Origin: Agrobacterium vitis
Lineage (GTDB): Bacteria > Pseudomonadota > Alphaproteobacteria > Rhizobiales > Rhizobiaceae
Length of the DNA stretch: 64,000 nt
Reading direction: 5' to 3'
Assembly: GCF_014926405.1 (NCBI RefSeq)
Contig: NZ_JACXXJ020000004.1
Coordinates: forward strand, 62,001-126,000
Position numbers and translations under genes: made by a program. Position 1 is the first letter of the stretch. Each line of letters begins with the position of its first letter. Positions 38,111 through 46,818 of the stretch are shown in pieces. A model generated the notes under the pieces. The model searched no databases. It was given only the letters and a program-made list of their open reading frames with translations, and was not told the origin of the DNA.

Positions 38111-38911
38111 TCAAGCCGCGCGATCAGAACTTCCGCGTGCGCACGGCATCAACGCCGGATTGAGCTCAAAAATCACCTCGATCCGGCAGGTTGACGATGC
38201 ACATGATGCCGCAGGACTTCGCTGGCGGCATGTCACAAGCGTACGGTTTACTGCCTCTGGCTGTTCGAGCGTTAAACTGTGATCACACTCTGGAATGATG
38301 ACGAGCCTTGAGTTCGGGATGGCCGCTACAATTTCCTCCGACAGAAGCGGAGGTGTTATTGGATCACGGTCAGTCGCCAACAAGTACGTTGGTTGGAACG
38401 GTTATATCAGCGAGATGCGGACGGCTGTCAGCACGTCCAATGATTGCCTTTGTTTGTCGTTCAAACCCGTCAAGGCCAACTGTCAAGCCCATGCGAACAT
38501 TGACTTCAAGCAAATGCTGGTCATTTCGACAGGCTGGGTGCGGCAGCATGGTCATGACTTGGCTTAAAAGCCCTTTGAAATCGCTACCTTTCGCTTGAGC
38601 CAATAGACCTCGTCGCTGCTCAGATTGTTCTGGAGTGTCCGGCCGAGCCGACGTATCGAGCAACGCCAGCTTGCTGACCCGCTCCGGTGCCTGACGCATG
38701 ATTTCCAAGGCGACATATCCGCCCATCGACAGACCGACGAGTGCAAAACGCGGCGGCGCTTCTCTCAAAATGTTTGTAGCGATTTCCGACATGGTTGTCC
38801 CTGATAATGTCGATGCCACCGTGACGGGGCCGAACGGCCATAGCGCGCCATCTGGGGAGCATAAAGCTCAGCGGAGCACAGCAAACCAGGAATCATAACG
38901 ATTGGAGTCAT
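38111..38911 (-). pseudogene. Decayed alpha/beta hydrolase
   Basis: Three frames together give one hydrolase: TPIVMIPGLLCSAELYAPQM (start ATG 38911), then APPRFALVGLSMGGYVALEI (nucleophile elbow) through LADITVPTNVLVGD, then LATDRDPITPPLLSEEIVAA, IPNSRLVIIPECDHSLTLEQ (His). Frame changes occur near 38800 and 38370, so no full-length product is made. An IS66 element sits 21 bp upstream of its start codon, within the promoter region. Confidence 0.8.
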
Positions 38912-39003
38912 TAGAAATTGGTCTCGTTGAGGGTAAGCGCTAATTTCCCTGCGCGTTGACGCTGCCCATTTGACGAGGGGCGCTGTCAGACGGCTGCATC
39001 GGA

Positions 39004-40596
39004 TCAAGCGGCGGCGGTTTTGGCGAAGTTGAAGGGCAGTAAATCGGCGATGTCGGCATCTGGCGCGCGCTGCGGCAATTCCGTGAGGATGCAGCGCAGA
39101 AAGGCCAAAGGCTCGACTCCGCAGGCGCGGCAGGTCAGCATCAGGCTGTAGACGACAGCACTGGCCCTGGCTCCGTTCACGGTGTCGCTGAACAGCCATG
39201 ATTTTCTTCCAGTGGCAAAAATCCTGATATCACGTTCGAGGAGGTTGTTGTCGATCGGCATCCTTCCGTCTTCTGTATAGCGCGCCAGGTACTCCCATTG
39301 GTTCAGGGTGTAGGACACCGCATCGCCAAGCTTGGTATCGGGTAAGACCTTCGGCGCGATGTCGTTGAGCCATGCCTTGAGAGCATTCAGGATGGGAACG
39401 CTGTGCTTCTGGCGGAACCGGTGAATGCGATCAACTTGTGTTTCGCCCTTGTCCGGCTTTTCGTTCCGCGCCAGGCTTTCAATCCGGTAGAGCTGCTCGA
39501 AGAACCTGAGCGCCTGCTCCGGTGGACCGCCGCCTTTCTTCCTTGCCTTCAGCGCATCAACGAAGCGACGCCTGGAATGGGCCATGCATCCAACATGGGT
39601 CGCGCCGTTCAATGTGCGCCAGGCGGTATAGCCATCGCTCATCAATATGCCGCGGTAGTCGCCGAGGAAGGCCTGCGGATAAATCTGGCCGCGGCCGGGT
39701 TGATAATCGAGCAGCACGATCGGTTCGTCACTGTCCTGTCCACTGCGATAGGCCCACATGAAGGATGTGCTGGTGGCCTCCCTGTCCTTTTCCTTCAGGA
39801 CCTGGACCGTCGTCTCGTCACCATGGATGAGCGGCTGTGACCTGAGGCGCAGCTTCAACGCATCATAGATGCGGGAGAGATGCCTCTCGCTCGATCCGAT
39901 CACCCAATGGCCCAGAGCGCCGCGGCTGGCGGGAACGCCGGCGCGCTCGAAAGCCTGGGCCAAGCGGTAGAGCGGCGTGCCGTCGACATATTTGTGGACG
40001 AGCGCGAAGGCCAGCGTCGAAGCCGTGGCGATGCTGCCCGGCAGGGGCTGCGCGGGCATTGGCGCGAGGACAACAGGCGTGTTGATACCGGTCCGGTCGC
40101 AATGACGGCATGCATATTTGAACCGAACATTCTGCAGGACCTTGGCCTTCACCTCGATGTGAAGCTGCTCGGTGACGGCCTCGCCCATGCGATGCATCTG
40201 GTGGCGGCAACAAGGGCAGGCCTTCTGGTCGTCGGCAAGATCATACTCGACGCGCTCGCGCGGCAGGTGTTCCGGCAGGGCCTTGCGGCCGCGCTTCTTG
40301 CCCTGCGGTTTCTCGGTCGACGGAAAGCCGGTGTCCGGCAGGTCGATCACCTCGCCGTCTTCGTCGTCGTCATCGGCAACCTGCTCGGCTTCATCGAAGA
40401 GCCGATCGAAGTGCTTTTCGCTTTTCGGCGCAAAACGATGAAGCCGCGCCAGCACCAGTTCTTCCTCGAGCTTGACCACGCGGTCTGCGAGCTGACGGTT
40501 TTCCGCCTGCAGCGCCGCAATGCGCGCCATCAACTCCTCAACACTGGGTTCGCCGGGTCGGATCATCAGATTCTTGAATCTGAGCCGCACCGACAC
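39004..40596 (-). CDS. tnpC: IS66 transposase TnpC
   Basis: A 530-residue IS66 transposase: N-terminal leucine-zipper-like coiled coil (EELMARIAALQAENRQLADR), zinc-finger CPCCRHQMHRMGE, and the catalytic blocks LIHGDETTVQVL, GCMAHSRRRFVDALKA and the C-terminal DGRMPIDNNLLERDIRIFAT. A GTG at 40596 opens the frame; ATG at 40566 is an alternative. Intact. Confidence 0.94.
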   Translation of the reverse strand: MSVRLRFKNLMIRPGEPSVEELMARIAALQAENRQLADRVVKLEEELVLARLHRFAPKSEKHFDRLFDEAEQVADDDDEDGEVIDLPDTGFPSTEKPQGKKRGRKALPEHLPRERVEYDLADDQKACPCCRHQMHRMGEAVTEQLHIEVKAKVLQNVRFKYACRHCDRTGINTPVVLAPMPAQPLPGSIATASTLAFALVHKYVDGTPLYRLAQAFERAGVPASRGALGHWVIGSSERHLSRIYDALKLRLRSQPLIHGDETTVQVLKEKDREATSTSFMWAYRSGQDSDEPIVLLDYQPGRGQIYPQAFLGDYRGILMSDGYTAWRTLNGATHVGCMAHSRRRFVDALKARKKGGGPPEQALRFFEQLYRIESLARNEKPDKGETQVDRIHRFRQKHSVPILNALKAWLNDIAPKVLPDTKLGDAVSYTLNQWEYLARYTEDGRMPIDNNLLERDIRIFATGRKSWLFSDTVNGARASAVVYSLMLTCRACGVEPLAFLRCILTELPQRAPDADIADLLPFNFAKTAAA

Positions 40597-40620
40597 GTCA
40601 ACTGAAGACGTCGAGGGCTG

Positions 40621-40974
40621 TCAGCCGGCGATCTGGTATTGCCGAACCGGATGGCGCACCATTGCATCGATATCGATGCCGTCGAGTATCCAGTGCAATT
40701 GCTCCGTCGTTAGCGTCACCACCGTCGTCTCCCGACGCGGCCATCGGAACCGGTCCTCGGTCAGCCGCTTCAGGACCATCACAAAACCGGACCGATCGAA
40801 GAACAGCAGCTTCATCCGGTCGTGGCGGCGATTGCAAAAGGCAAAGACAGCAGGCGCAAACGGGTCGAGTTCCATCGTCTCCTGCACCAGGACCGCAAGA
40901 CTGTTGATGCCGGCGCGAAAGTCGATCGGTTCACGGTGCAGGTAGACCTTGAGATCAGCGCCCAGTCTGAACAT
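40621..40974 (-). CDS. tnpB: IS66 accessory protein TnpB
   Basis: A 117-residue protein (GADLKVYLHREPIDFRAGIN, FAFCNRRHDRMKLLFFDRSG) of the IS66 Orf2/TnpB family, needed with TnpA for transposition. Its start overlaps the end of tnpA by 20 nt, as is usual for IS66. Confidence 0.94.
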   Translation of the reverse strand: MFRLGADLKVYLHREPIDFRAGINSLAVLVQETMELDPFAPAVFAFCNRRHDRMKLLFFDRSGFVMVLKRLTEDRFRWPRRETTVVTLTTEQLHWILDGIDIDAMVRHPVRQYQIAG

Positions 40975-41413
40975 GGCCAAGCGCCCCGATGATCGCCCTA
41001 AGCGCATCGACATCACCCCACTCCAGCGAGAGCTTCACGCCATTCGGTAGATATGCGCTGATTTTGGAAGAACCTGACGGGTGGACGACTTTTTCCAGTG
41101 ATGCAGCTTGATCTTGCATGCACGCGACCGGCATCTCCAGCGAGCAGGTCTCAACAGGCGAGCTGCAGTCTGCCGCCACGACCGGGACAAAGGCCGATCG
41201 TGCCGACGCCACAGGGCCCCCGACATCCCTGGCATCCTTGCCCCACTTGCGCAGAAGATTGGCATTGATCCTATGCGCAAGCGCAAGGCCCGATATCGAC
41301 ACGCCAGGTTCAAGGCAAGCCGCAACAAGTCGCGCCTTTGATCCTGGTTCGAACCGACGTCGCCCATCGCGACCCACAAGCCGCACACGTAGTTTTTGCC
41401 CTTCGTCACTCAT
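40955..41413 (-). CDS. tnpA: IS66 accessory protein TnpA
   Basis: A 152-residue protein with an N-terminal HTH (KARLVAACLEPGVSISGLAL, HRINANLLRKWGKDA) and the C-terminal LPNGVKLSLEWGDVDALRAI typical of IS66 TnpA. First gene of the element; the ATG at 41413 is preferred to 41449. Confidence 0.92.
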   Translation of the reverse strand: MSDEGQKLRVRLVGRDGRRRFEPGSKARLVAACLEPGVSISGLALAHRINANLLRKWGKDARDVGGPVASARSAFVPVVAADCSSPVETCSLEMPVACMQDQAASLEKVVHPSGSSKISAYLPNGVKLSLEWGDVDALRAIIGALGHVQTGR

Positions 41414-41763
41414 ATTTGGTGTCCACCTATTTTGAAGTGGACACTTCATGCGACAGAGACATCGAAGCGAAAAGGTGCGGGGAAATTAACGCTTACCGTT
41501 GAGGAAACATATCTGCACGATATATCGTCATACTGACAAAATATGTCAGCAACGTCTGACATCACCGCGCACGAAGTCGTGACATTCCCATTGGCACGAG
41601 GCAGCATCGACATCAAAAGCGTGACCCTTTTCGGTGTTGTAGCAGTCATAACCAAACTCGCGCAATACTCCGACTTTTTGCCTCAGCAAGGACGACAGTG
41701 CTCCCTCTGACCTGACTTCCGCCAAAAATTAGGATGATACGAGTTTGCCGGCCAAGCGCGAAG

Positions 41764-42044
41764 TCAAGCGAGATAGACTTGATTTCTTCCATTGGACTTT
41801 GCAGCATAAAGAGCATCATCCGTTCTCTGAAGCAGGTCACCCCTATCATTATTGAGTGAAAGCGATGCGACCCCAAAACTTGCCGTCGTGTTAATCGATC
41901 TGCCGTCGGGCAAGACGATTGCTTCCAGAAAGATGCGCTGCCGCATTCGCTCGCCAAGCATCTTCGCCGCGTCAGGCCCCGTTTCCGGCGCAATGACCAG
42001 GAACTGTTGGTTTCCACGCGGAACTGAGCCGGTTAGGCGCATAA
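41764..42044 (-). pseudogene. GGDEF-domain fragment (diguanylate cyclase C-terminus)
   Basis: Minus-strand sequence GNQQFLVIAPETGPDAAKML ... RSINTTASFGVASLSLNNDR ... TDDALYAAKSNGRNQVYLA is the C-terminal half of a GGDEF domain. The signature motif reads GNQQF instead of GGDEF, and everything upstream is replaced by IS3 DNA, so it is a dead relic. Confidence 0.75.
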
Positions 42045-42084
42045 GGGGGTGCGGACGAAAACTTGGACCACCAGGAGGTAGTTC

Positions 42085-42486
42085 ATGTATTCCTACGCAG
42101 ACAGACTTCGAGCTGTTGAGCTCTATATCCGACTTGGCAAGCGGCTCAAGGCGACCATTCGCCAGTTGGGTTATCCCACGAAAAATGCCCTGAGGGGCTG
42201 GTACCGCGAGTACGTCGAGAATCACGACCTGCGTGTTCAGGCGGTAGCGCGACCGCCAAAGTTTTCCGAGGCTCAAAAGCAGGCTGCCCTTGAGCATTAC
42301 CGCACTCACGATCGTTGCATCTCTTCGACGATGAGGGCGCTCGGCTATCCCGGTCGAGGAACTCTAACCGCATGGGTTCGTGAGGCGTTTCCGGAGGCGC
42401 GGACCGATGGTCGGTCGATCGTGGCACCCTGGCTATTGCGAGGAGGTCCGGCAAGCGGGGGTCATCGGATTATGCAGTGGAGATGA
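42085..42486 (+). CDS. IS3-family transposase, N-terminal frame (OrfA-like)
   Basis: A 133-residue frame: YSYADRLRAVELYIRLGKRL, ATIRQLGYPTKNALRGWYRE and FSEAQKQAALEHYRTHDRCI, two HTH-like units of an IS3 OrfA. Homology shifts to the second frame at about 42400 (GRSWHPGYCEEVRQAGVIGL), so the region downstream in this frame is meaningless. The shift may be a mutation or a programmed site; which one cannot be told here. Confidence 0.75.
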   Translation: MYSYADRLRAVELYIRLGKRLKATIRQLGYPTKNALRGWYREYVENHDLRVQAVARPPKFSEAQKQAALEHYRTHDRCISSTMRALGYPGRGTLTAWVREAFPEARTDGRSIVAPWLLRGGPASGGHRIMQWR

Positions 42487-43330
42487 AAGCGCTCAACAGG
42501 TCGCTGACCGACTGGGCGTCTCAAGGCCGACATTGTACAGCTGGAAAGATCAGCTGCTCGGTCACGAGGCTCCCTCATCCATGAAACGCCGCAAATCCAA
42601 CCCCAAGGTGCCTGAACGTGAAGAGCTCGAGCGACAGCTTGAAGCCCTCCAGCGTGATGTCCGCCAGTTACAACTCGAGCATGATCTCCTGAAGAAGGCC
42701 AACGAACTCCTAAAAAAAGACCTGGGCGTCGATCTGCAGATCCTGAGTAATCGGGAGAAGACACAACTGATTGACGCCCTTAAGGAAGTTTATCGCTTGC
42801 CAGAGCTGCTTGCCCAGCTTCGGATTGCCCGCAGCTCCTACTTCTACCATCGCGCCCGCATGTGCCTGGCAGACAAGTATGCCGCCGTCCGCCACAGCCT
42901 AGCGGAGATCTTTGAAGCGAACCGTCGTTGTTACGGTTATCGACGACTGCAGGCGTCGCTGGCCAGACAGAGCGTGATAATCTCGGAAAAGGTTGTTCAG
43001 CGATTGATGAAGCAGGAGAAGTTGGTCGTTGCCAGGCCGCGTCGACGGCGGTTTGGATCCTATCTGGGAGAGATCAGTCCAGCGCCCGAGAACCTGATCA
43101 ATCGCGACTTCCATGCAAAAGCGCCGAACGTGAAGTGGCTGACAGACATCACCGAGTTCCAGATCCCAGCTGGCAAGGTGTACCTTTCGCCCATCATCGA
43201 CTGCTTTGACGGCATGGTCATCAGCTGGTCGATCGGAACCCAACCAGATGCGGGTCTCGTCAACACCATGCTGGATGCAGCCATCGGAACCGTCGCCAAC
43301 GGCGAGGAACGGCCAATCATCCATTCTGAT
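42390..43330 (+). pseudogene. IS3-family transposase OrfB, 5' part
   Basis: Contains SAQQVADRLGVSRPTLYSWK, a coiled coil, RRCYGYRRLQASLARQSVII, VKWLTDITEFQIPAGKVYLS (first Asp) and IIDCFDGMVISWSIG, then HSD at the second catalytic block where IS110 interrupts it. The rest follows at 44710. Confidence 0.82.
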
Positions 43331-44709
43331 AGTCATATGATTGATACCAGTTTTCAGGTGGTTTGACTCAAACACCGTTCGACCATTCTCTGGGCTGGTG
43401 CCGCAAGGCTTCCCGGTATGATCTGACCCTCACTCCGATCGACCCAATATGTGTCTTTCCGCGGACCTGTCGATCATCCGGGAACGCCCTGCGGTGAGGC
43501 CTTGCCTCAAAGGTGCTGCTGTGACCCAAGAAGGGCATGACCATCCGGTCCCATGACTGTCCTGTCCCGGCATCCTTCAGGCAAATAATTCTCATGCCGC
43601 AGGAGAGGATAATTAGATGGCTGAACACCGAGCAGAAACTCACGTCATTGGTGGCGTCGATACACACAAGGACTTGCATGTCGCGGCAGTCGTTGATCAT
43701 CGCGACCGCGTTCTCGGTACCGAGAGCTTCCCGACAACCCGACACGGCTATCGCTTGATGCTGGCTTGGATGCGATCGTTCGGGGATCTCCAGCGGGTCG
43801 GGATCGAATGCTCTGGCAGCTACGGCGCGGGGTTGCTGCGCTACATGCAAACCGCAGGTGTCGAGATTCTGGAGGTCACCGCACCTGACAAACTCGACCG
43901 CCGCCGGCGCGGCAAGAATGACAACTTCGACGCAGAAAGTGCGGCCCACGCAGCCTTTGCGAGACGGCACACCGTAACGCCACGCAGCAGGGACGGCATG
44001 GTAGAAAGTTTACGCATCCTAAGGGTTTGCCGCAAAACCGCTATTCAGGCGCGCCGTATTGCCCTGCAGATGATCCAGATGACCATCGTCTGCGCACCGG
44101 ACAAAATCCGCGATCCGCTGCGCAGCATGACGCGGATGCAATTGATCCGTACGCTCGCAGCCGGCAGACCTGACCTCACTGCGTATCGCCAGGTCGAGGA
44201 AGCCTACCGCATCTCTCTCAAGTCTCTGGCGCGGCGTTATCTCGAACTCCATGACGAGATCGCCGATCTCGACGACATGATTGAGGCCATCGTCAAGGAT
44301 CTCGCTCCTGAACTACTTGCTCAAACCGCAATCGGCGTGAACAGTGCGGCGCAGTTGCTTCTCACGGCGGGCGATAACTCCGACCGGTTGAAGTCCGAGG
44401 CGAGCTTCGCCGCATTGTGCGGCGTCAGCCCCGTCCCCGCTTCTTCCGGAAAAACGGTTCGGCACAGGTTGAACAGGGGTGGGGATCGCGCAGCAAACAG
44501 TGCCATCCACATCATCGCCATTGGGAGGCTTCGATTGGATGCACGCACGCAGGACTACGTCGCCCGACGGATCGCAGCCGGAAAATCGAAGCTCGAGGCA
44601 ATTCGCTGCCTCAAACGCTACATCGCCCGCGAAGTCTTCGCCATCATCATGCGGCGGCACAGGGAAATCAACCAAAGCCAAATCGCGGCTTGACTCTTAG
44701 AAGGGCGTC
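43331..44709 (+). mobile_element. IS110-family insertion sequence inside IS3
   Basis: Rejoining 43330 to 44710 restores the IS3 reading HSD-RGAHYRWPGWLTRI exactly, which defines the insert to the base or nearly so. The 1379-bp length and lack of inverted repeats fit IS110. Confidence 0.85.
43617..44693 (+). CDS. IS110-family transposase
   Basis: A 358-residue DEDD transposase: HVIGGVDTHKDLHVAAVVDH (first Asp), RVGIECSGSYGAGLLRYMQ (Glu), DKLDRRRRGKNDNFDAESAA (Asp pair), and the C-terminal Ser-containing LCGVSPVPASSGKTVRHRLN, RGGDRAANSAIHIIAIGRLR. Intact. The roughly 290-bp leader before it is where IS110 elements encode their bridge RNA, so one may be present, but no structure was worked out. 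Confidence 0.92.
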   Translation: MAEHRAETHVIGGVDTHKDLHVAAVVDHRDRVLGTESFPTTRHGYRLMLAWMRSFGDLQRVGIECSGSYGAGLLRYMQTAGVEILEVTAPDKLDRRRRGKNDNFDAESAAHAAFARRHTVTPRSRDGMVESLRILRVCRKTAIQARRIALQMIQMTIVCAPDKIRDPLRSMTRMQLIRTLAAGRPDLTAYRQVEEAYRISLKSLARRYLELHDEIADLDDMIEAIVKDLAPELLAQTAIGVNSAAQLLLTAGDNSDRLKSEASFAALCGVSPVPASSGKTVRHRLNRGGDRAANSAIHIIAIGRLRLDARTQDYVARRIAAGKSKLEAIRCLKRYIAREVFAIIMRRHREINQSQIAA

Positions 44710-45000
44710 CGCGGAGCCCATTATCGATGGCCCGGCTGGTTAACCCGTATCAGCGAAGCAAGGCTGGTTCGCTCGATGTCCCGAAAGGGTTGCTCGCAAG
44801 ACAACGCCGCGTGCGAAGGGTTCTTCGGTCGGTTGAAAACCGAGCTCTTCTATCCACGAGACTGGAAGGCCATCACAATCGAACAGTTCGTGGCTGAGGT
44901 GGATGCCTATATCCGATGGTACAATGAGAAGCGTATCAAGATATCGCTGGGATCCCTCAGCCCGGTCGAATATCGTAAAAGCCTCGGCCTGTTATTATGA
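44710..45000 (+). pseudogene. IS3-family transposase OrfB, 3' part
   Basis: Continues the interrupted transposase: GAHYRWPGWLTRISEARLVR, SMSRKGCSQDNAACEGFFGR (catalytic Glu) and YIRWYNEKRIKISLGSLSPV, ending at 45000. Confidence 0.85.
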
Positions 45001-45188
45001 AGCAGTCCAACTTTTTATCCGCACCCCCGGTGGGTCAATTCCCAGTGAAAATCAACAGCGGGGCGACCAAGCAGGTGTATTTGGTGCGGAGGGCGCGAGC
45101 GAATCCATGCGCCAGAGTGCAAATATAGTGTGCAGTTCTGCAAAGAAAATATGGCTAAACCGCACGCATCGTCATCAAATAAATATGT

Positions 45189-45209
45189 CCGATAATCTTG
45201 CATTATCGG
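45189..45209. promoter_or_regulatory. Inverted repeat upstream of the recombinase gene
   Basis: CCGATAAT-CTTGC-ATTATCGG: perfect 8-bp arms with a 5-bp centre, 23 bp before the recombinase ATG. The geometry fits a tyrosine-recombinase core site or an operator. Confidence 0.5.
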
Positions 45210-45231
45210 TCATTATGCTCATTATAGAGAA

Positions 45232-46377
45232 ATGACCCACATCATCGAGCAGAACAGCGAAATTCACCTCAAGGAGAGCCCTGTGCCGTCTCTCAGCACG
45301 GCGGCTGGGGGGGATGTTTGCACGCCGCAGGTGCCGCACGACAGCCCCCTCCCCTCTCCTGTTGGTGTGGACCAGACACCGGCCCATCTCAACAGCCTGG
45401 CGAGCCGCGCCCGCGATTATGTGGAGGCGGCACGTTCTGCCAACACGCGTAAAGCCTACGCCTCCGATTGGAAGCATTTTTCCGCGTGGTGCCGGCGTTT
45501 GAATTTAGCCCCCCTCCCCCCGGACCCGCAGACCGTTGGCCTCTATATCACCGCCTGCGCCTCAAGCAATGCCGTTGGAACACCGACGCGTGGCACCAAG
45601 ACAAACGCGGTTTCGACCGTTGAGCGTCGCCTCTCCTCATTGTCTTGGAACTACGCGCAGCGCGGACTCACGCTCGATCGCAAGAATCGGCATATCGCCA
45701 CCGTCATGGCTGGTATTCGAAACAGCCACGCCCGGCCGCCCGTGCAGAAGGAAGCGGTGCTGGCCGAGGATATCATTGCCATGATCGAGACACTCGATCG
45801 GGGAACGCTGAGAGGTTTGCGCGATCGGGCCATGCTGCTAATCGGTTATGCCGGTGGTCTGCGGCGGTCCGAGATTGTCGGTCTCGACATCAAGGCTGAC
45901 CAAACCGAAGACGGGCGCGGCTGGATTGAAATATTCGACAAAGGCATTCTCGTCACCCTGCGCGGCAAGACCGGGTGGCGCGAGGTCGAAATCGGCCGAG
46001 GATCCTCCGGCGCCACCTGCCCGGTGGTCGCTGTCGAAAGCTGGATCACCTTTGCCAGACTTGCCCATGGCCCCCTCTTCCGCCGCGTTACCGGGCAAGG
46101 CAAGTCCATTGGGCCAAACCGTTTGAACGATAAGGAAGTGGCAAGGCTGGTGAAACGGGCTGCCATGGCTGCCGGGGTTCGTGGCGATCTCAGCGAGATT
46201 GAACGCGCCTTCAAATTCTCCGGCCATTCCCTGCGCGCCGGTCTCGCCTCCTCCGCCGAAGTCGACGAACGCTATATCCAGAAGCAACTCGGTCATGCCT
46301 CAGCCGAGATGACCCGCAGGTACCAGCGGAGAAGGGATCGTTTCAGGGTCAATTTGACCAAAGCCGCGGGGCTTTAA
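45232..46377 (+). CDS. Tyrosine recombinase/integrase
   Basis: A 381-residue phage-integrase-family protein. The core-binding domain (ARDYVEAARSANTRKAYASD, WKHFSAWCRRLNLAPLPPDP) precedes the catalytic domain with Arg (IGYAGGLRRSEIVGLDI), HxLR (FKFSGHSLRAGLASSAEVDE), second His (YIQKQLGHASAEMTRR) and the nucleophile Tyr (RRYQRRRDRFRVN). It looks intact. It may resolve replicon multimers or mobilise nearby DNA; neighbours are ISs and no other phage genes are seen. Confidence 0.9.
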   Translation: MTHIIEQNSEIHLKESPVPSLSTAAGGDVCTPQVPHDSPLPSPVGVDQTPAHLNSLASRARDYVEAARSANTRKAYASDWKHFSAWCRRLNLAPLPPDPQTVGLYITACASSNAVGTPTRGTKTNAVSTVERRLSSLSWNYAQRGLTLDRKNRHIATVMAGIRNSHARPPVQKEAVLAEDIIAMIETLDRGTLRGLRDRAMLLIGYAGGLRRSEIVGLDIKADQTEDGRGWIEIFDKGILVTLRGKTGWREVEIGRGSSGATCPVVAVESWITFARLAHGPLFRRVTGQGKSIGPNRLNDKEVARLVKRAAMAAGVRGDLSEIERAFKFSGHSLRAGLASSAEVDERYIQKQLGHASAEMTRRYQRRRDRFRVNLTKAAGL

Positions 46378-46818
46378 TTTTGTTCGTTTGAACCAGAAAA
46401 TTCGCATCCCGTGAATTGCTGATCACAATGTTTAGCCCGTGAAAATAGCATTTTTCGGCCACGAACCCGATTCAGACCGGTTGTTTCACCAGGATTTTGC
46501 ATTGCAATTGCGACTGCTGGTCCAATTCGGCCACCTGCAAAAATGCACCTCGGCATAGTCCCCTCACGACCGAAGATCATAATGGTTTATCCCGCTCATC
46601 GCGTCGAAATCCCTTTCCACGCCACACCCCGAGCTTTTAGCCTTGCATGATAGCGGATTAGCGGTTTCGGTTATTGATGACATAAAATCGAGTGCGCCAT
46701 GGCGGGTTTTGTACGGGATTCCGTACGCATTTTCACTCCGGCGGAAGCGGAGATTCATGGCAAGAGAAAAGCAACGTCGCGAAGGCTAAGAGGCAGTCCG
46801 CAAAATCGGATCGCTTCC
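46378..46818. other. Gene-free stretch
   Basis: About 440 bp between the recombinase and the convergent cyclase gene. No gene, RNA or clear terminator recognised. Confidence 0.5.

Larger units (their letters stand above)
38933..41496 (-). mobile_element. IS66-family insertion sequence, complete
   Basis: 2564 bp starting GTAAGCGCTAATTTCCC and ending GGGAAATTAACGCTTAC, with IS66-type termini. It is flanked by an exact 8-bp direct duplication CGTTGAGG (38925-38932 and 41497-41504), proving a simple, fairly recent transposition. It carries tnpA, tnpB and tnpC. Confidence 0.95.
42045..45028 (+). mobile_element. IS3-family element interrupted by IS110
   Basis: Ends GGGGGTGCGGACGAAAACTT (42045) and, inverted, GGGGGTGCGGATAAAAAGTT (to 45028) form imperfect terminal repeats. 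Inside are the IS3 transposase frames, split by a 1.38-kb IS110 element at 43331-44709. Without that insert the IS3 would be about 1.6 kb. Confidence 0.82.
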
